From JBBDSJ01 sp040905025 (GTDB lineage Bacteria > Pseudomonadota > Gammaproteobacteria > Methylohalomonadales > Methylohalomonadaceae), in contig JBBDSJ010000066.1 of NCBI GenBank assembly GCA_040905025.1, forward strand, positions 1-6,918: a stretch of 6,918 nt of DNA, written 5' to 3'. The position numbers were made by a program, and so were the translations under genes. Below, piece after piece: positions 1 through 5,266 of this stretch. The notes beneath the pieces were generated by a model. It made no database searches and was not told where the DNA came from. It was given only the letters and a program-made list of their open reading frames with translations. Numbering within the stretch: the first letter of the stretch is position 1; each line of letters opens with the position of its first letter.

Positions 1-1
1 G

Positions 2-367
2 ACATTCATTACCGAATTCCCGACGGCCGTGTCACCGCTGGCACGGCGTAACGATGATAATCCCGAGGTGACCGATCGTTTCGAGCTGTTTATCGGTGGC
101 CGCGAGATCGCCAACGGTTTTTCCGAGTTGAACGATCCGGAAGATCAAGCGGCCCGGTTCCGGGCCCAGGCCGAGCGCAAGGCCGGCGGTGATGTTGAGG
201 CGATGCATTTTGATGCCGACTACATTACCGCGCTGGAACACGGTCTGCCGCCCACGGCGGGTGAGGGTATTGGCATCGACCGGCTGGTCATGTTGCTGAC
301 CGACACTGCCACCATTCGTGATGTGATTCTGTTTCCCCAGCTCAGACCGCGCCAAAATGAGGCATAG
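2..367 (+). CDS. lysS: Lysyl-tRNA synthetase, class II, C-terminal part (5' truncated by window edge)
   Basis: LysS charges tRNA-Lys with lysine in the cytoplasm using ATP. The reading frame is open from the first bases, so the gene begins upstream; 121 C-terminal residues are visible. They begin TFITEFPTAVSPLARRN, a conserved stretch of the class II LysRS catalytic domain, and continue through FELFIGGREIANGFSELNDP. Near the end is class II motif 3, GEGIGIDRLVMLL, whose Arg contacts ATP, followed by the typical C-terminus DVILFPQLRP. The GTG at 29 is internal, because the conserved sequence runs upstream of it. The gene ends at TAG 365-367 and is 216 nt from the next start, so it is probably not co-transcribed with the metallophore genes. 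Identification is confident; only completeness is limited. Confidence 0.96.
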   Translation, partial: TFITEFPTAVSPLARRNDDNPEVTDRFELFIGGREIANGFSELNDPEDQAARFRAQAERKAGGDVEAMHFDADYITALEHGLPPTAGEGIGIDRLVMLLTDTATIRDVILFPQLRPRQNEA

Positions 368-396
368 TCGGCATTTTTCCTGGATATCCATGCCGA
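368..396 (+). terminator. Weak inverted repeat just after lysS, possible terminator
   Basis: TCGGCAT at 368-374 and ATGCCGA at 390-396 are perfect 7-nt inverted repeats with a 15-nt loop, starting right after the lysS stop. No T-tract follows the second arm, so a classic Rho-independent terminator is not supported. It may only protect the mRNA 3' end or be chance. Confidence 0.25.
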
Positions 397-475
397 TCTG
401 AACCTTGGCTGCATCTGTCTGGTCTTATCTGTACGTAATCAGGACAAGGTTTGAGTCTGTTTATATCGCCGTGGC

Positions 476-501
476 TGTAACATATGCTGTCGGTTGGCAT
501 C
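476..501 (+). promoter_or_regulatory. Candidate ECF-sigma promoter for hvfA (TGTAACA-N16-ATC)
   Basis: TGTAACA lies at 476-482 and ATC at 499-501, separated by 16 nt. The same pair at the same spacing occurs upstream of the thioredoxin gene (2465-2490). GTAAC-type -35 elements are known for some ECF sigma factors, and an ECF sigma gene lies in this cluster. The -10 part is not a good match to any consensus I can recall firmly. Transcription would begin roughly 75 nt before the hvfA start. This is inference from two sites only. Confidence 0.35.
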
Positions 502-583
502 CAAGCCAGAGTATGTATATCTGTTTCCCGTAGCTGACTCTGTTCACTGCGGGATTAAATCATCAACCAAGAGGGTTATTGCA

Positions 584-829
584 ATGTCCAAGAAAACTAC
601 CAGTCTGTCACTCGCCGCTGCCAGCACATTTGCCGCGTCGCTCGCCATGAGTCCGCTCGCCAATGCCGCTGAAAATCCATTCAGCCTGAATCCGTTGTCA
701 ACCGGTTACAGCGTTGCTGATCATCATGGCGATGGTGAAGGCAAGTGCGGCGAAGGCGAAAAAGCCGAGGGTGAAGGCAAGTGCGGTGAAGGCGAAAAAG
801 CCGAGGGTGAAGGCAAGTGCGGCGAATAA
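584..829 (+). CDS. hvfA: HvfA-type copper-binding RiPP precursor with three EGKCG core motifs
   Basis: An 81-residue precursor of the oxazolone/thioamide metallophore family (HvfA, related to BufA2 bufferins). Residues 1-28 form a Sec-type signal peptide: N-terminal SKK, a hydrophobic Ala/Ser/Leu stretch, and an ANA cleavage site before AENPF. Residues 29-50 are a spacer. The core at 51-81 is low complexity (Gly, Glu, Lys) with Cys only at 55, 67 and 79, each in an EGKCG motif. In the Haemophilus influenzae protein that motif is modified by HvfB/HvfC into an oxazolone/thioamide pair that binds copper. The ATG at 584 is preferred over an in-frame TTG at 494 because it gives a proper signal peptide and has AAGAGGG about 8 nt upstream. 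The gene comes first in the cluster, 31 nt before hvfB. Each EGKCG could hold one Cu site, which is inferred from the family. Confidence 0.9.
   Translation: MSKKTTSLSLAAASTFAASLAMSPLANAAENPFSLNPLSTGYSVADHHGDGEGKCGEGEKAEGEGKCGEGEKAEGEGKCGE
734..826 (+). repeat. 36-nt tandem repeat encoding the HvfA core (2 full copies and a 21-nt partial)
   Basis: Units lie at 734-769, 770-805 and 806-826. Each full unit encodes the 12 residues GEGKCGEGEKAE; the last copy stops after GEGKCGE. The two full copies differ only by a synonymous Gly codon (GGC at 749-751, GGT at 785-787). Such near-identity suggests recent duplication or repeat slippage, which would change the number of Cys motifs in whole steps without breaking the frame. 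Confidence 0.95.
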
Positions 830-842
830 GCCCTTGCTGAAC

Positions 843-865
843 GACTGACACGCAATTGTCATGTC
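843..865 (+). promoter_or_regulatory. Hairpin covering the hvfB start codon
   Basis: GACTGACA (843-850) pairs with TGTCA (857-861) and, past a single bulged T at 862, with GTC (863-865), giving 8 bp and a 6-nt loop. The 3' arm contains the hvfB ATG (861-863). No clear Shine-Dalgarno sequence lies in the 31-nt gap after hvfA. Translation of hvfB may therefore depend on ribosomes arriving from hvfA, keeping enzyme low relative to precursor. The pairing is visible; the regulatory role is inferred. Confidence 0.35.
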
Positions 866-1715
866 GAACTTTGCTATAACAGGTTCCGGGCTGGGTCTGC
901 GGCGCTCTTTTATTGAGGCGCTCGCGGCCCGGCCGCCTGCTGAAGTCGATTTTTATGAAGTCGCGCCGGAAAACTGGATTGATTTTGGTGGCCGTTATGG
1001 CCGCATGTTCCGGCAGTTGACTGAACGATTCCCCTTTGTTTGCCATGGTTTGTCCCTGAACCTTGGTGGACCGGCACCGCTTGATGAAGCATTTCTGCAG
1101 CGTGTGCGCCAGTTTCTTGATACCCATAACATCCGTTGTTACAGCGAGCATTTGAGCTACTGCGGCGATGATGCGCATTTATATGATCTGATGCCGATTC
1201 CGTTTACTGAAGCGGCCGTGAAATATGTATCCGAACGTATCCGTCGTGCCCAGGATATTCTGGGACAGCAAATTGCGGTTGAGAATGTGTCTTACTATGC
1301 AGCACCCGGTCAGGAAATGACCGAAATTGAATTTATCAATGCCGTGCTGGAACAAGCCGATTGTTTACTTCTGCTCGATGTAAATAATATCTATGTCAAC
1401 AGCATCAATCATCGCTATGATCCGGTGGCATACTTGCAGGCCTTGCCCGGCAAGCGCATTGCCTATTCGCATATCGCCGGCCATTACAATGAAGCCGAGG
1501 ATCTGCGCGTTGATACACATGGTGCCAATGTCATCGATCCGGTCTGGGATCTGCTGGACAAGGCCTATGACAGTTTCGGTGTGTTCCCCACATTACTGGA
1601 ACGTGATTTCAATATTCCGCCGATGACCGAACTGTTAAGCGAAGTCGACACAATTCGTGATATTCAGGGCCGTTACCAGAATGCCTCACCGGCACGTCAA
1701 CATGCCAGCGTCTGA
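861..1715 (+). CDS. hvfB: HvfB-family MNIO RiPP maturase (DUF692, multinuclear non-heme iron oxidase)
   Basis: A 284-residue cytoplasmic enzyme of the DUF692/MbnB family, a TIM-barrel fold that uses a multi-iron centre and O2 to rework Cys residues in a peptide substrate. Family blocks in order: GLGLRRSF (10-17), DFYEVAPENWID (30-41), CHGLSLNLGG (61-70), SEHLSYCG (95-102), DLMPIPFTEAAV (109-120), AVENVSYY (139-146), LLLLDVNNIYVN (169-180), YSHIAGHY (202-209), DTHGANV (218-224) and LLERDFNIP (245-253). His, Glu and Asp residues in these blocks (H62, H97, E141, D173, H204, H208, D218, H220, E247) are the candidate iron ligands. It is full length for the family. With the EGKCG precursor in front and HvfC behind, its likely reaction is conversion of core Cys to oxazolone/thioamide. 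It has no obvious ribosome binding site. It overlaps hvfC. Confidence 0.95.
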   Translation: MSNFAITGSGLGLRRSFIEALAARPPAEVDFYEVAPENWIDFGGRYGRMFRQLTERFPFVCHGLSLNLGGPAPLDEAFLQRVRQFLDTHNIRCYSEHLSYCGDDAHLYDLMPIPFTEAAVKYVSERIRRAQDILGQQIAVENVSYYAAPGQEMTEIEFINAVLEQADCLLLLDVNNIYVNSINHRYDPVAYLQALPGKRIAYSHIAGHYNEAEDLRVDTHGANVIDPVWDLLDKAYDSFGVFPTLLERDFNIPPMTELLSEVDTIRDIQGRYQNASPARQHASV

Positions 1716-2460
1716 CCATTTTCAGCAGGTACAGTATGCTTTTACGCAGCACCTGCGGGATCCGGAAAATGTGCCAACGCCGGCTGATATTGAACCGCGG
1801 CGTATGGCCATCTATGAGCGCTTGCTGTTCAAGAATGTCGAAAATTTTCTGGCGAACGGTTTTCCGGTAATACGCAAACTGACAGCAGATGATCGCTGGC
1901 TGGAGATGATCAGGGATTACTTCAAGCACCACCAGGCGCGTAATCCGTTGTTCCCGCGCATGCCGCTGGAGTTTCTGGAGTATCTGGAACATGAACGTAA
2001 TGATCCAGCGGATCCGCCCTGGCTGCTGGAACTCGCGCATTACGAGTGGATGGAAACTGCCATGGCAATCGATCCGCGCGAGATTGAGACCCCCCGACCA
2101 GACATTGAGCCGGATTGGCTGAGCAGCGTACCTATACTCAGCCCTGTCATGACGCCACTGGTCTATCAATGGCCGGTGCATATGATTGGAAAAGACTATC
2201 AACCTGAAACGCCACCCGATCAGCCTACCTATCTTGTCATATATCGTAATCGTGAAGATAAAGTCGGCTTTCTCGAACTGAATCCGGTCTCGGCACGATT
2301 GATTGCACTGATTCGGGAAACGCCGCGCACTGGCCGGGAACTGTTAGAACAGATAGCAACGGAACTCAATCACCCGAACCCGGACGTGGTGATTGGCGGT
2401 GGTCTGGATATCTTCAGACAACTCTTCAATCTGGATATCGTTACCAATACTCAGGACTGA
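1702..2460 (+). CDS. hvfC: HvfC-family RiPP maturation partner (DUF2063)
   Basis: A 252-residue partner protein of the MNIO enzyme. DUF2063 proteins are required with DUF692 enzymes and are thought to bind the precursor and present it. The N-terminal DUF2063 region is recognisable: FQQVQYAFTQHLRDPE (7-22), EPRRMAIYERLLFKNV (31-46), ENFLANGFPVIRKL (47-60) and NPLFPRMPLEFLEYL (81-95). Residues 105-165 include PPWLLELAHYEWMETA, usual in this family. The C-terminal part (about 175-250) contains FLELNPVSARLIALI and resembles a small winged-helix or peptide-binding domain; that is a guess. The start is uncertain: ATG 1702 gives the usual MPxSDHFQQ-like beginning, and ATG 1681 would add 7 residues. 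Either overlaps the end of hvfB (stop at 1715), indicating translational coupling and an equal ratio of enzyme and partner. Confidence 0.92.
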   Translation: MPASDHFQQVQYAFTQHLRDPENVPTPADIEPRRMAIYERLLFKNVENFLANGFPVIRKLTADDRWLEMIRDYFKHHQARNPLFPRMPLEFLEYLEHERNDPADPPWLLELAHYEWMETAMAIDPREIETPRPDIEPDWLSSVPILSPVMTPLVYQWPVHMIGKDYQPETPPDQPTYLVIYRNREDKVGFLELNPVSARLIALIRETPRTGRELLEQIATELNHPNPDVVIGGGLDIFRQLFNLDIVTNTQD

Positions 2461-2464
2461 CTGT

Positions 2465-2490
2465 TGTAACAAATCCGTTACCTGTGTATC
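2465..2490 (+). promoter_or_regulatory. Second TGTAACA-N16-ATC motif, candidate internal ECF promoter
   Basis: TGTAACA at 2465-2471 and ATC at 2488-2490 match the motif before hvfA in sequence and spacing. It sits in the 63-nt gap between hvfC and the thioredoxin gene, where an internal promoter would be expected. Alternative reading: GTAAC (2466-2470) and GTTAC (2477-2481) form a 5-bp inverted repeat, so this could instead be a small hairpin or operator. Confidence 0.3.
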
Positions 2491-2523
2491 TACTCTTCTG
2501 TATTTATTTACAGGAGAGTTGGA

Positions 2524-2913
2524 ATGAACCGCAGTATTGCCGCAATTGTTTTCGTGCTCGCCAGTATTTTCCATGGCACTGCTTTTTCAAAAGAGCTGTT
2601 CGACATGGATGCATTCAAGGCGCTGCAGGCGCAGGATGCCGTGATTCTGGTGGACGTGTACGCAAACTGGTGCCCAACCTGCAGAAAACAAAGCCGGATT
2701 ATTGAGTCCTATCTGGAAGAGCATCCCGATAGCGGCCTGCAGGTACTGACTGTCGATTTTGATGATCAGAAAGACTATGTCAGGCATTTCAAGGCACCGC
2801 GACAATCAACCTTATTAATCTACAAAGGTGAGGAACAACTCTGGTTTAGTGTTGCTGCAACCAGCAAGTCGATAATTTATGAACAGCTGGACAAGGCCAC
2901 TGGAGCACAATGA
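2524..2913 (+). CDS. Periplasmic thioredoxin-like protein with WCPTC active site
   Basis: A 129-residue secreted thioredoxin-fold protein. Residues 1-22 form a signal peptide (MNRS, hydrophobic IAAIVFVLASIF, then GTAFS before KELF). There is no lipobox Cys. The thioredoxin domain follows: VILVDVYANWCPTCRKQS with redox Cys 50 and 53, then VLTVDFDD and the second half at 93-103. Where thioredoxins normally carry the cis-Pro before the TLL strand, this protein has Ser (RQSTLLIYKG). I recall a similar QSTL in other thioredoxin-like partners of CcdA proteins, so it may be a family trait. AGGAGA at 2512-2517 is a strong ribosome binding site. The stop overlaps the ATG of the CcdA-like gene (ATGA, 2910-2913), so the two are coupled. 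The likely job is a periplasmic thiol reductant fed by the CcdA-like protein, serving the copper metallophore system or another oxidised thiol; the substrate is unknown. Confidence 0.85.
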   Translation: MNRSIAAIVFVLASIFHGTAFSKELFDMDAFKALQAQDAVILVDVYANWCPTCRKQSRIIESYLEEHPDSGLQVLTVDFDDQKDYVRHFKAPRQSTLLIYKGEEQLWFSVAATSKSIIYEQLDKATGAQ

Positions 2914-3626
2914 GTCTGGACTTTGTCTCCCTGCCAGTGGGGTTTCTGGCAGGGGTTTTAAGTATTTTGTCGCCGTGTGTGTTTCCGCTGGTGCCGATGG
3001 TTATGGCGTCGGCCGCGACCGCCGGTCGGCGCGGCCCATGGCTGCTGGCCGCCGGACTGAGTTTGTCATTTGCGCTGGCCGGTACGGTGCTGACCTATTT
3101 TTTGCTGCAGATTGGTTATGGACTCGAATCCCTGCGCACGATTGCAGCTGTTGTCATGTTGCTAATTGCAGCTGTATTGCTGATACCGGGGCTGACCGAG
3201 CGTGTCACCTTGTTGCTGTCAGGTTTTACCAGCCGTATTAATATGCCACAGATTGCTGACAGCCGTGCAACAGGTGCCGGCCAGTTTGGCCTCGGCGCAT
3301 TGCTTGGACTCATCTGGCTGCCGTGTGTCGGGCCAACCCTTGGCGCTGCTATTGCGTTGGCCTCAATAGGCCAGGACATGGTGATGGCATTTTTTGTGAT
3401 GCTGAGCTTTGGTCTGGGCACAGCATCGGCGCTTGTTGCGGCAGGATTGTTGTTTGTGAAACTTGTCAGTCGCTGGCGTACAGATATCGTATTCAGTGCC
3501 AGTTTTGGTAAAAAATTGCTGGGGGCTTTGTTATTGATTCTTGGTCTGATGGTACTGACCGGCACTGACAAAATACTGGAGGCCTGGGCGCTGGAATGGT
3601 TGCCGGAGTGGGCTATTTCAATATAG
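2910..3626 (+). CDS. CcdA/DsbD-beta family membrane electron transporter
   Basis: A 238-residue inner-membrane protein of the CcdA/DsbD transmembrane family, which passes electrons from cytoplasmic thioredoxin to periplasmic thiol proteins. The two hallmark Cys-Pro sites are present in the two half-repeats: LSILSPCVFPLVP (C23) and LIWLPCVGPTLG (C139). About six hydrophobic segments are visible (roughly 8-30, 44-67, 76-98, 124-150, 153-183, 202-220), consistent with the six-helix CcdA core, and no periplasmic thioredoxin domains are fused. Instead the separate secreted thioredoxin gene overlaps it by 4 nt, so the pair appears to be a split DsbD-like system. It is followed after 35 nt by hvfX. 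A cytochrome c maturation CcdA role is less likely because no ccm genes are adjacent. Confidence 0.88.
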   Translation: MSLDFVSLPVGFLAGVLSILSPCVFPLVPMVMASAATAGRRGPWLLAAGLSLSFALAGTVLTYFLLQIGYGLESLRTIAAVVMLLIAAVLLIPGLTERVTLLLSGFTSRINMPQIADSRATGAGQFGLGALLGLIWLPCVGPTLGAAIALASIGQDMVMAFFVMLSFGLGTASALVAAGLLFVKLVSRWRTDIVFSASFGKKLLGALLLILGLMVLTGTDKILEAWALEWLPEWAISI

Positions 3627-3661
3627 TGGTCACAATAATTATGCAAACGGGAGAATAACAA

Positions 3662-4273
3662 ATGTATTTAATCATTTTTTTACAACAACTGCTGGATAAA
3701 ACCCGGGCGCTGGATTTTCTGGCGCCATTGTTGCTACGCCTGTATCTGGCCCCAATCTTCTGGATTGCGGGCACGAATAAACTTGATGGTTTTCTGCCGG
3801 ATGCTAACACAGTGGCCTGGTTTGGTAATCCGGACTGGGGGCTGGGTATGCCGCTACCCTGGCTGATGACATTCCTGGCCGCCTATTCCGAGGTGCTTGG
3901 TGCCATTGCGCTTTTACTGGGCCTGGCGGTTCGCTGGATGAGCATCCCGTTGCTGACAACCATGCTGGTTGCTGTATTGACCGTGCACTGGAAAAATGGC
4001 TGGCAGGCTATAGCCGATTCCACGATGTGTTTGTTTAACTGCGAAGCCGCCGAGGCTGCCGCGGTTCGCCTGGATAAAGCCAGGGAAATACTCAGGGAAC
4101 ACGCTAATTATCAGTGGCTTACTGAGGAGGGCAGCTTCGTCGTTCTGAATAACGGTATCGAATTTGCGGCGACATATTTCATTATGCTGCTGGTGCTGTT
4201 CTTCATCGGTGCGGGCCGTTATCTGAGTATCGACTACTGGCTGGCGCGGCGTTATCTTCATCTCCGCCAGTAA
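3662..4273 (+). CDS. hvfX: HvfX-type DoxX-family membrane protein of copper RiPP loci
   Basis: A 203-residue DoxX-family inner-membrane protein, the usual fourth component in HvfABC/bufferin loci and thought to act in copper handling or metallophore maturation. Hydrophobic segments lie near 18-37 (APLLLRLYLAPIFWIAGTNK is the DoxX start), 67-90, 92-110 and 163-185. DoxX features are SEVLGAIALLLGLAVRW (76-92) and TVHWKNGWQAIAD (107-119). Possible metal ligands are H109 and the C123-x3-C127 pair in STMCLFNC, between the third and fourth membrane segments. GGGAG at 3649-3653 is the ribosome binding site, 8 nt before ATG 3662. It sits between the redox pair and the sigma gene, all on the same strand. 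The family assignment is solid; a direct copper role for this protein is inference from locus membership. Confidence 0.82.
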   Translation: MYLIIFLQQLLDKTRALDFLAPLLLRLYLAPIFWIAGTNKLDGFLPDANTVAWFGNPDWGLGMPLPWLMTFLAAYSEVLGAIALLLGLAVRWMSIPLLTTMLVAVLTVHWKNGWQAIADSTMCLFNCEAAEAAAVRLDKAREILREHANYQWLTEEGSFVVLNNGIEFAATYFIMLLVLFFIGAGRYLSIDYWLARRYLHLRQ

Positions 4274-4308
4274 CCGGCTTTTGATTTTTAAGTTTGGGCT
4301 CCTTTTGC

Positions 4309-4317
4309 TGTTATATT
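4309..4317 (+). promoter_or_regulatory. Possible extended -10 promoter for the sigma/anti-sigma pair
   Basis: TG-T-TATATT at 4309-4317 fits an extended -10 element of the housekeeping sigma, 38 nt before the sigma start. No good -35 is seen at the expected spacing, which extended -10 promoters can tolerate. The TGTAACA motif is absent here, so autoregulation by the same motif is not apparent. Confidence 0.35.
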
Positions 4318-4354
4318 ACCGGCCAGTTGATTTGGCAGGTCTTAAGGAGACTGG

Positions 4355-4966
4355 ATGAGTGCCGATTACCAAGAGCCGGATTTGGCCGCTATCCGCAGTG
4401 ATAAAAATGCGGCGTTTGCCGATTTAATTCGTTTGCATCATCAAGCCTTGCTGGCTGCGGTGCGGCCAATGCTGGATGCCAGTCATGTTGACGAGATCGT
4501 GCAGCGTGCCTGGATTAAAGCCTATAATGCGATTGAAAAATTCGAGGGCCGCTCCAGCATCAAAACATGGCTGATTCGTATCGCTATTAATGAAGTACAC
4601 ATGCATCATCGTGAGCAACGTCGCGATGTATCACTGGAGCAGATGGATGTGGCCGGTGAAGAGCCGATGGCATGGCGGTTCAAGGCCGGAGGTCGCTGGA
4701 GCAAACCACCGGCAGAGTGGCTGGAGTCGGCACCGGATGAACTGTTGATGCGGCAGGAATTGCTGGATTGTATTGAAAAAACCTTGGCCGGTATGCCGGT
4801 TAACCAGCGCTCCCTGCTGCAACTGCGTGATATTGAACAACTCTCGTTTGATGACATTTGTAATGAACTGGGCATTTCTGCATCTAATGCCCGGGTACTG
4901 CTGCATCGGGCGCGTACCTATCTGTATCAATTTCTGGACAATTACGAGGAAACAGGCGAATGTTGA
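4355..4966 (+). CDS. ECF-family RNA polymerase sigma factor (RpoE-like)
   Basis: A 203-residue sigma-70-family ECF regulator. Region 2 spans about 18-90: FADLIRLHHQALLAAV, then DASHVDEIVQRAWIKAYNAIEKFEGRS and KTWLIRIAINE, the -10 recognition and core-binding helices. The linker carries GGRWSKPPAEW, seen in several ECF groups. Region 4 spans about 136-192: TLAGMPVNQRSLLQLRDIEQLSFDDIC followed by the helix-turn-helix ELGISASNARVLLHRARTYL. AAGGAG at 4344-4349 is a strong ribosome binding site. The gene overlaps its anti-sigma partner by 7 nt. Neisseria meningitidis has a comparable arrangement, in which an ecf gene, a ZAS anti-sigma factor (MseR) and DUF692/DUF2063/DoxX genes are linked. By analogy this sigma likely switches on the metallophore and redox genes under oxidative or metal stress. 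The target genes are inferred. Confidence 0.93.
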   Translation: MSADYQEPDLAAIRSDKNAAFADLIRLHHQALLAAVRPMLDASHVDEIVQRAWIKAYNAIEKFEGRSSIKTWLIRIAINEVHMHHREQRRDVSLEQMDVAGEEPMAWRFKAGGRWSKPPAEWLESAPDELLMRQELLDCIEKTLAGMPVNQRSLLQLRDIEQLSFDDICNELGISASNARVLLHRARTYLYQFLDNYEETGEC

Positions 4967-5202
4967 AATGCCGTGATATGGTAAACCAGACGGATCAGTA
5001 TTTGGCAGATGACCTGACGCCGGGTCAGCGTTTCGCAATGAAAACACATCTATTGATGTGTCGGCATTGCCGCCGTTTTGTTCGTCAGTTTAAATTGTTA
5101 CTGGATTTTTTGCCGAGTCTGAGCCGCCCGGCAGATGAACAGACGGTCGATAAAATTATGCACGGAATCGAACGTGAAAGATTGGATAAAGATAACAAAT
5201 AG
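4960..5202 (+). CDS. Small soluble ZAS-type (zf-HC2) anti-sigma factor
   Basis: An 80-residue protein with the zinc-binding anti-sigma motif H-x3-C-x2-C at H30, C34 and C37 (KTHLLMCRHCRRF). An additional Cys at position 4 (LKCRDM) could be the fourth ligand. There is no membrane segment, so it should act in the cytoplasm, binding and silencing the ECF sigma until the thiol-zinc site is disturbed, as in the RsrA/MseR group. The ATG at 4960 lies inside the sigma gene (overlap ATGTTGA, 4960-4966), giving tight translational coupling and near-equal amounts. The C-terminal tail (60-80) is highly charged, which may form a helix that wraps the sigma. The signal it senses is unknown; oxidation, copper displacing zinc, or both are plausible. 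Confidence 0.88.
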   Translation: MLKCRDMVNQTDQYLADDLTPGQRFAMKTHLLMCRHCRRFVRQFKLLLDFLPSLSRPADEQTVDKIMHGIERERLDKDNK

Positions 5203-5243
5203 ATTGCTTTAATCAGCCTGCACTTTTATAGCAATGACATCTT

Positions 5244-5266
5244 CATGAAATACTGATTGTTTCATG
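5244..5266. terminator. Inverted repeat between the convergent anti-sigma and polymerase genes
   Basis: CATGAAA (5244-5250) and TTTCATG (5260-5266) form a perfect 7-bp stem with a 9-nt loop, spanning the stop of the minus-strand polymerase gene. A second weaker pair, ATTGCT (5203-5208) and AGCAAT (5230-5235), lies just after the anti-sigma stop. Neither is GC-rich or followed by a T-tract, so both are only tentative transcription stop or mRNA end structures for the two converging units. Confidence 0.3.

Noticed and set aside
494..583. N-terminal extension of hvfA from a TTG at 494
   Set aside because: It would bury the signal peptide, runs through the candidate promoter, and the ATG at 584 has a good ribosome binding site.
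734..826. CRISPR-like array
   Set aside because: The repeats are directly adjacent, without spacers, in frame, and encode the HvfA core.
681..1178. Minus-strand open frame with a Cys/His/Arg-rich repeat (RTCLHPRLF-like)
   Set aside because: It is the antisense shadow of the 36-nt repeats in hvfA and of the hvfB coding region; it has no start context or family resemblance.
3116..3661. Minus-strand 181-residue open frame opposite the CcdA-like gene
   Set aside because: It lies opposite a clearly conserved membrane protein and has no recognisable motif or ribosome binding site.
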